In this document: positions 16,625 through 20,271 of the stretch, piece after piece
Layout of the letters: each line of letters starts with the position of its first letter
Position numbering within the stretch: position 1 is the stretch's first letter
Source: a virus
DNA length: 20,271 nt
Strand: one strand, 5' to 3'
IMG/VR virus record: IMGVR_UViG_3300017710_000079
Coordinates: 1-20,271 of that record
Program-made: the position numbers and the translations under genes
The notes under the pieces: model-generated
Databases searched by the model: none
Told to the model about the DNA's origin: nothing
Seen by the model: only the letters and a program-made list of their open reading frames with translations

Positions 16625-17107
16625 TTATTCAAACCTTACCATTGAATAATAGTCAGCCCCCTCTGGACCAAACTTTCTGTGTTTACACTCTACCTCAAAA
16701 TGTAGTGCTTTGGCAAACCTTAATGCTACCATATGTTGTGATTTTACAAAAATTTGCATCCTTCTGATACCGGATGTAGCCATTACCTCGCTTAAAAGCG
16801 CTCTTGCGCCTATCAAAGTAGACCTTGTGTGATTTTCTAGTCCTTCGCCTGGAATAAACCATGCCTCCACCACGCCAGGCCAAACATCTCTTACACCAAA
16901 CACGCAAATAACTTTGCCTCGACCGATAGCTGCCCAACTCCAGCCATGCTCAGAGTTTTCCCAAACATAATCTAAATACCCAGAAATACTATCGGCATAC
17001 TCTTTTTCGTGTGGCCCCAGGTCTATGCTTAGAAGATGATTGTATTGTAGCGGCACAATCTGTTCGTCCGGCCTCATTTTAAACGTAGGAAGCTGTATAA
17101 GGCCCAT
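16625..17107 (-). CDS. gp13-like GNAT-fold protein
   Basis: This is a 160-aa protein similar in layout to the phage Gp13 / DUF2833 group, named for T7 gp13 and related to GNAT acetyltransferases. Visible are the beta-strand pair WSWAAIGRGKVICVFGVRDV (57-76), EAWFIPGEGL (81-90), the helix after the expected pyrophosphate loop (STLIGARALLSEVM, 96-109), strand RRMQIFV and the C-terminal ALRFAKALHFEVE (128-140). The classical acetyl-CoA loop (Q/R-x-x-G-x-G/A) is degenerate, so catalytic activity is uncertain and a virion-assembly role is possible. The ATG overlaps the terL stop as TAATG with no evident ribosome site, suggesting translational coupling to TerL. Confidence 0.75.
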   Translation of the reverse strand: MGLIQLPTFKMRPDEQIVPLQYNHLLSIDLGPHEKEYADSISGYLDYVWENSEHGWSWAAIGRGKVICVFGVRDVWPGVVEAWFIPGEGLENHTRSTLIGARALLSEVMATSGIRRMQIFVKSQHMVALRFAKALHFEVECKHRKFGPEGADYYSMVRFE

Positions 17108-18630
17108 TAAAACACGCTGAAGTCGCTATTCGCAGTATATGACCCTTGCTGAAACGTAGAGCCATATGATCCTCTTCGTAAGCGTCTTTGTTCACCGCCA
17201 CCTAGCATGAGATACCCAAAAGCATCGCCACAGTGCGAATGTTCATTCTTTACTGGCGCATCTTTAAATCTTTCCTGACCAGCGCCCAGGCTTTGCCTTT
17301 TGAAAAAATACCCACCGCTAAGTGATTTACGCAGCCTTAAACATTTTTTATCGACAACTAGCCCTGGTTTACCGCTTACGAGCCTGGACATTGGGGAAGC
17401 GCCAGCTTCTCGTCTTACCTGAAAAGCATTGCTATCTGTTGGTTGTGCTTTAAATCCGATAGATCTTAGATGATCGAAGGCCGTAACCTCATAGATCTCA
17501 TCGCGTTTATTACCAGCCGGATCACCCCATATCAGGATTTCATTCTTAGAATACCGTTCTGCTATTCTTCCCAGGAGTTCCTGGCCAAATCGCTCAAGCC
17601 CCATGTCAAACGTGACCAGCTCATCGCAAACACGCCACGCACCGCCCTGGGTTCTCTGCCCAAAGATAGCTGCCGGAGTTAAACCAAAGTCAACACCGAT
17701 TTGTATTGGATAATATGGATCTACTTCCACATCACCGGACATCAACTCATCATCATACTCAGGCCAAACTGGTCTGCCTTCCTGGACAAATGTATACATT
17801 CCCTGGGCATAACATCGAATCCAATCTAAATTCTTACCGCCAAGCAGCTGTTGATAGTAACCTGGTGGCAGATTGTTTGCGTTTTCAGCATTTTCATTGA
17901 CACGCCACCATTTTGCACCAGAAAACACAAAGCCTTGGGCATCAGGGTTATCATCCGGCACTTCATCCGGTGAAGCTTGCAAAACACCGCCTGGCTGTCT
18001 GAAGAACGTCCAGGGAAAACTTCCCTTGATTGGGTGCTTTTCTGCTACCTCATGCCACCAATGATCACTATCTGGTGGGTTTGTATCCATCCAAATGCCA
18101 TACCAAGTAGGACCGCCATCAGATTTTGTAGGATATCGGCCAACTCTGTGCGTTAATCCATCGATTACTGCTTTGGGAAGCTCTCTAGCCTCATTAACCC
18201 AGGCACCAGTGAGTTCCAATGATAATAATTTTCTGACGTCTTGCGGAGAAGACAATGCCATGAATATAACTTCGCAATCTATTCCAGGGATATCGCCCCT
18301 GGTTGGGATCTTAATGTGATGCGAAATAGGTGGTTGCCAGCGCATACCGCCCCACACATCTTCGGGAAATAATTCTTGCCAGGTTTTGATAGTTGTCGTG
18401 CGCAGCTCGGGATATGTGTTCCTCACGATGACAAAACGCGAGTACTTGATCCCATCTCTAGGAGATGGCTTTTGCTTGACCGCCCTTAACATTATCTCGG
18501 CTGCGCAACCATAGGACTTACCAGATCCAACCGGACCCATCAAGCCCCTAATAAAACTCTGGTCATGTAAAAACTTCCAAACAGTCGGGCTGTTCTCAAA
18601 GTTTAAATCAAGGCTGGGGATCGCGCTCAT
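17107..18630 (-). CDS. terL: Terminase large subunit
   Basis: This is a 507-aa packaging motor. The N-terminal ATPase has Walker A GPVGSGKS (32-39), a Walker B-like strand ending GAWVNEARE (142-150, catalytic E likely in this segment) and the coupling motif TNPP (183-186). The C-terminal RNase H-like nuclease has VDFG (D314), IWGDPAGNKRDE (D370) and HCGDAFGY (D469), giving the three acidic metal ligands. Length and layout are normal for phage TerL. It starts at 18630 with AGGA 5 nt upstream, inside the 46-aa ORF. It works with TerS and the portal to pump DNA into procapsids. Which end type it makes (cos, pac or terminal repeats) cannot be read from here. Confidence 0.95.
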   Translation of the reverse strand: MSAIPSLDLNFENSPTVWKFLHDQSFIRGLMGPVGSGKSYGCAAEIMLRAVKQKPSPRDGIKYSRFVIVRNTYPELRTTTIKTWQELFPEDVWGGMRWQPPISHHIKIPTRGDIPGIDCEVIFMALSSPQDVRKLLSLELTGAWVNEARELPKAVIDGLTHRVGRYPTKSDGGPTWYGIWMDTNPPDSDHWWHEVAEKHPIKGSFPWTFFRQPGGVLQASPDEVPDDNPDAQGFVFSGAKWWRVNENAENANNLPPGYYQQLLGGKNLDWIRCYAQGMYTFVQEGRPVWPEYDDELMSGDVEVDPYYPIQIGVDFGLTPAAIFGQRTQGGAWRVCDELVTFDMGLERFGQELLGRIAERYSKNEILIWGDPAGNKRDEIYEVTAFDHLRSIGFKAQPTDSNAFQVRREAGASPMSRLVSGKPGLVVDKKCLRLRKSLSGGYFFKRQSLGAGQERFKDAPVKNEHSHCGDAFGYLMLGGGEQRRLRRGSYGSTFQQGSYTANSDFSVF

Positions 18631-18748
18631 TTTTATCCTGCAATGTTTCCTGGCTTATTTGTCTGATTGATCTTAATGCTTCTTCGAGAGCCTCAATCCT
18701 TTGCTCCAGCATTAGAAGTGCTACCTCAAGTCTTGCTGTCTTGTCCAT
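18608..18748 (-). CDS. Small coiled-coil ORF between the terminase genes (46 aa)
   Basis: This ORF encodes MDKTARLEVALLMLEQRIEA followed by LEEALRSIRQISQETLQDKN and ERDPQP. Its ATG at 18748 has a GGAGGT ribosome site 5 nt upstream (18759-18754), which is the best-placed site in this cluster, while terS itself lacks a clear one. It begins within the last codons of terS in a different frame, fills the gap of about 95 bp before terL and ends 23 bp inside terL. The sequence is amphipathic with leucines in heptad-like spacing (L7, L11, L14, L21, L25) and predicts one helix, possibly a dimer. I do not recognise the family. Small helical proteins are sometimes packaging accessories; that role is inference from position. 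Confidence 0.6.
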   Translation of the reverse strand: MDKTARLEVALLMLEQRIEALEEALRSIRQISQETLQDKNERDPQP

Positions 18749-19145
18749 CAATGACCTCCGCATACTCAGTTGTTTGCGGCCCCTTCATGTTAATACCAAC
18801 AATCGAAGGCTTATCACTCTCTTGATCTGGACTATCCAGAAACCCAGCTGCTTTAGCCAGGACACGCAACACCGAAACCTTATCGTGCATCTCAATCGCA
18901 ACCCGACCATCTGGCATAGGTGTTATTTTTTTAATAGCTCTCAACGCATAATCAGGAATATCCTTTTCATCCTTCATCGTACCATCAAGATTAATAATCT
19001 CAGTAATCGAAGTTGTACCCAGAGCAATCAATTCCTGGGCAACAACCTCTTTGTTACTTTCTAACGTGGCACTCGTCCTGACCTTTTTCTGTGTAACGCG
19101 TACACCACCAAACCGACCAATAGGAGTTTGCCTCGTTCTAGCCAT
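18726..19145 (-). CDS. terS: Terminase small subunit
   Basis: This is a 139-aa protein. The recognisable part is NLDGTMKDEKDIPDYALRAI (52-71), GRVAIEMHDKV (80-90) and LRVLAKAAGFLD (93-104), the pattern of the C-terminal half of Terminase_2-type small subunits (LDG, ALRAIK, HDKxxALRxLGK). The usual N-terminal helix-turn-helix region is not obvious. Residues 1-30 are basic and Gly/Thr-rich (MARTRQTPIGRFGGVRVTQK), and may bind DNA in a different way. Immediate proximity to terL supports the call. The ATG overlaps the preceding stop as TAATG. Confidence 0.8.
   Translation of the reverse strand: MARTRQTPIGRFGGVRVTQKKVRTSATLESNKEVVAQELIALGTTSITEIINLDGTMKDEKDIPDYALRAIKKITPMPDGRVAIEMHDKVSVLRVLAKAAGFLDSPDQESDKPSIVGINMKGPQTTEYAEVIDGQDSKT
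18754..18759 (-). promoter_or_regulatory. Ribosome binding site that decides the 46-aa ORF
   Basis: GGAGGT on the minus strand, 5 nt before the ATG at 18748, inside the end of terS. It is a full-strength Shine-Dalgarno sequence at an ideal distance, and no other start codon lies close enough to use it. Confidence 0.7.
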
Positions 19146-19444
19146 TAAATCAATAACAGCTTATCGCCGTCCCATTTTTTGTTCTTCATGTCTTGGTATG
19201 TTTCGCTATCTTTAGAAATTTCAAGAAAAAACTCAGGATCACCATCCCATCTCTCAGGCCCAATAACAATACCTGGCGCTCTATCCTCACCCCTTTCGTT
19301 ATGATACGAACTCACGCCAAATAACTTTCTATCAAGTTCAATAAAGCTTTCGCTTAATTCGTTATCTCCATCACGCTCGTCATCTCGATACGCATTCAAA
19401 GATTTTCTAAGCAAGAAATATTCATACGGTGTCAATACAATCAC
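19145..19444 (-). CDS. Hypothetical protein upstream of terS
   Basis: This is a 99-aa acidic protein starting with GTG at 19444, supported by AGGAGGT a few nt upstream that overlaps the stop codon of the previous gene. The N-terminus MIVLTPYEYFLLRKSLNAYR looks like a helix. The rest is Asp/Glu/Gly-rich with two WDGD motifs (FERWDGD-like at about 64-68 and KKWDGDKLLLI at the end). The family is not recognised and no catalytic motif is visible. It is co-transcribed with terS (1-bp overlap). Confidence 0.65.
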   Translation of the reverse strand: MIVLTPYEYFLLRKSLNAYRDDERDGDNELSESFIELDRKLFGVSSYHNERGEDRAPGIVIGPERWDGDPEFFLEISKDSETYQDMKNKKWDGDKLLLI

Positions 19445-19453
19445 AGCAACCTC

Positions 19454-19711
19454 CTAAAATGGGATCTCATCTTCAAAATCTTTGCCAGCATTATTATTTT
19501 GCTGAGAAGATTGATTATCCAACTTACCCTTATCGTCCATCGGAAATAAGCTTAACCAAATCTCGGCTTCCTGGTTAGGTATCGGCAACGCATTTAACTT
19601 TATACGCATACCCTTACTGTCCTCAAAGGCTATACCCATCTTCACCCAATCAGATTTATCAGGATCACTCCTGCGTTTCTGACCCTGTACTACGTTATAC
19701 ATTTTTTTCAT
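19454..19711 (-). CDS. Small protein with an SSB-type acidic C-terminal tip
   Basis: This is an 85-aa protein. MYNVVQGQKRRSDPDKSDWV, then KMGIAFEDSKGMRIKLNALP and WLSLFP form a short beta-rich domain, followed by a Gln/Asn-rich linker and the terminus DFEDEIPF. That end closely resembles the D-D-I-P-F tip with which single-stranded DNA-binding proteins recruit partners. The body is shorter than a standard OB-fold SSB (about 110 aa domain), so a small SSB-like or SSB-tip-mimicking replication accessory is proposed, not a proven SSB. AGGAAGG lies upstream of the ATG at 19711; a second in-frame ATG is three codons later. It is the first gene after the 200-bp intergenic region. Confidence 0.6.
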   Translation of the reverse strand: MKKMYNVVQGQKRRSDPDKSDWVKMGIAFEDSKGMRIKLNALPIPNQEAEIWLSLFPMDDKGKLDNQSSQQNNNAGKDFEDEIPF

Positions 19712-19787
19712 TTTAGTTCCTTCCTATTATTCTGGTATCGCACTTATCTCAGGAAAAATCCAGAAAATATTTATGTGGTACACTGTA

Positions 19788-19837
19788 GCAGTACGCCAGG
19801 GGGGTGGGGGCCAAGGGTGTCACTTTTGCAGAACGCC
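19788..19837 (+). repeat. Pair of GCAGWACGCC direct repeats
   Basis: GCAGTACGCC at 19788-19797 and GCAGAACGCC at 19828-19837 differ at one base and are 40 bp apart, roughly four helical turns, so they lie on the same DNA face. They flank the G-rich tract. Candidate binding sites for a phage protein such as TerS or a regulator. Confidence 0.5.
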
Positions 19838-19869
19838 TGACATTTTTTTTATTGCGGCTCAAAAATTAA

Positions 19870-19885
19870 CATAATGTATATTATG
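19870..19885. promoter_or_regulatory. Dyad CATAAT-N4-ATTATG, possible operator
   Basis: Six-base inverted arms around a GTAT centre overlap the proposed -10 element. Such placement would let a dimeric repressor block the promoter. No regulator gene is in the window. Confidence 0.4.
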
Positions 19886-19909
19886 CGAAAACCTATGGCG
19901 TTTTGTCAT
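19880..19909 (-). promoter_or_regulatory. Candidate promoter for the packaging operon
   Basis: On the minus strand ATGACA (19909-19904) is followed after 18 nt by CATAAT (19885-19880), each one base from consensus. The -10 lies inside the dyad at 19870-19885. Transcription would start about 160 nt before the ATG at 19711. Confidence 0.4.
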
Positions 19910-19913
19910 ACCC

Positions 19914-20271
19914 TCATAACCTTTTATCCTTCACTATTCCTTTTATTATATCGTTTGTTCTATAATCCTTAGACTTTCCTAGTGCTTTTGATACCGGCAC
20001 TTGGAAATATCCTATGCCACGCGCCATATCGCGTCGGTTTTTGTAGCAGTATTCGGCATGGTTCTTCAGTATTGCAGACCATTCCTCCATTGATAGTCCG
20101 TCTTTAATCCAGTGTGACACAGTCTGAATATCTCTTTCATTAATGTTGCGAGGTGTTCCATAACTTTCACATATCCTCAGAAACAAAGAACAAAACCTTC
20201 TAGCATCATTATATATATTATCTTTATTATTCGTTATAATGTTCTCGTTTGTGTTACCTCTAGGTGTAACA
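19914..20271 (-). CDS. C-terminal part of a probable phage replication-initiation-like protein (5' end outside window)
   Basis: The frame is open from the right edge to the stop at 19914, about 118 residues; a TTG inside it at 20186 is not a convincing start. From the edge it reads VTPRGNTNENIITNNKDN, then ARRFCSLFLRICESYG, a helical middle (ISVSHW-like segment with TVSHWIKDGLSMEEWSAILK) and YFQVPVSKALGKSKDY near the end. The Asn-rich linker after VTP followed by a helical C-terminal domain is a layout seen in phage replication initiators of the O / helix-turn-helix type. With the SSB-tip protein downstream, a replication role is plausible but not proven; no catalytic motif is present in the visible part. 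Confidence 0.5.
   Translation of the reverse strand, partial: VTPRGNTNENIITNNKDNIYNDARRFCSLFLRICESYGTPRNINERDIQTVSHWIKDGLSMEEWSAILKNHAEYCYKNRRDMARGIGYFQVPVSKALGKSKDYRTNDIIKGIVKDKRL

Larger units (their letters stand above)
19712..19913. other. Intergenic region with repeats, dyad and G-rich tract
   Basis: This 200-bp gap separates the replication-like gene from the packaging operon and holds no credible ORF. It contains a dyad (19870-19885), a candidate promoter (19880-19909), two copies of GCAG(T/A)ACGCC spaced exactly 40 bp (19788-19797 and 19828-19837), a diverged inverted copy (GGCGTTTTG, from 19898) and a G-rich run (19799-19817). It is the most likely regulatory or packaging-site segment of the window. 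Confidence 0.6.

Noticed and set aside
19799-19817. G-quadruplex in the G-rich tract
   Set aside because: Only three separate G runs are present; four tracts require splitting the GGGGGG run, so it is a weak candidate and is listed only as a G-rich tract.
19818-19850. Plus-strand hairpin TGTCA-N15-TGACA followed by T8, terminator-like
   Set aside because: The stem is only 5 bp with a 15-nt loop, and no plus-strand gene precedes it. A role for a convergent transcript cannot be excluded but is not supported.

Overview
This is a single-strand phage structural and packaging module. Every supported gene lies on the minus strand and they are tightly packed, many with ATGA, TAATG or short overlapping stop/start junctions. 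The virion proteins are those of a T7-like podovirus: gp8-type portal, gp11 and gp12 tail tube proteins, gp13-like GNAT protein, gp14/gp15/gp16-like internal core proteins and a gp17-like fibre N-terminus. The order and extra genes (Bbp19-like protein, DUF6321-like protein, small capsid-adjacent protein, terminase placed upstream of the portal) differ from classical T7. Base composition is moderately AT-rich. I infer an uncultured, probably marine, proteobacterial podovirus; host and lifestyle cannot be fixed from this window. No RNA polymerase, integrase, lysis gene, tRNA or CRISPR is visible.

Layout in the direction of transcription (right to left): (1) 20271-19914, the C-terminal part of a gene that enters from outside the window, with the look of a replication-initiation protein. 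(2) 19913-19712, a roughly 200-bp intergenic region with a candidate promoter, a dyad, a pair of 40-bp-spaced repeats and a G-rich tract. (3) 19711-17107, early packaging cluster: a small protein with an SSB-type acidic tip, a hypothetical protein, terminase small subunit, a 46-aa ORF hidden between the terminase genes, and terminase large subunit. (4) 17107-13680: GNAT/gp13-like protein, three small basic proteins, a DUF6321-like protein, portal and Bbp19-like protein. (5) 13687-11576, head assembly: scaffold, then an apparently separate capsid unit made of a candidate promoter, a structured leader, major capsid protein, a small capsid-adjacent protein and an intrinsic terminator with a GNRA tetraloop. 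(6) 11558-8742, tail tube proteins gp11 and gp12. (7) 8739-1321, internal core / ejection proteins gp14, gp15 and a gp16 equivalent carried as two ORFs. (8) 1320-1, an extended -10 promoter candidate and a tail fibre gene that runs off the left edge.

Together the genes encode packaging (TerS/TerL/portal), procapsid building (scaffold, capsid, small accessory), the short tail (gp11/gp12/fibre) and the ejected channel proteins (gp14-16). The three promoter candidates resemble host sigma-70 sites, so capsid and fibre may be boosted separately within an otherwise continuous late operon. The most interesting points are the hidden 46-aa ORF, the self-contained capsid transcription unit with its folded leader, the two-part gp16 and the repeat/dyad-containing region before the packaging genes.
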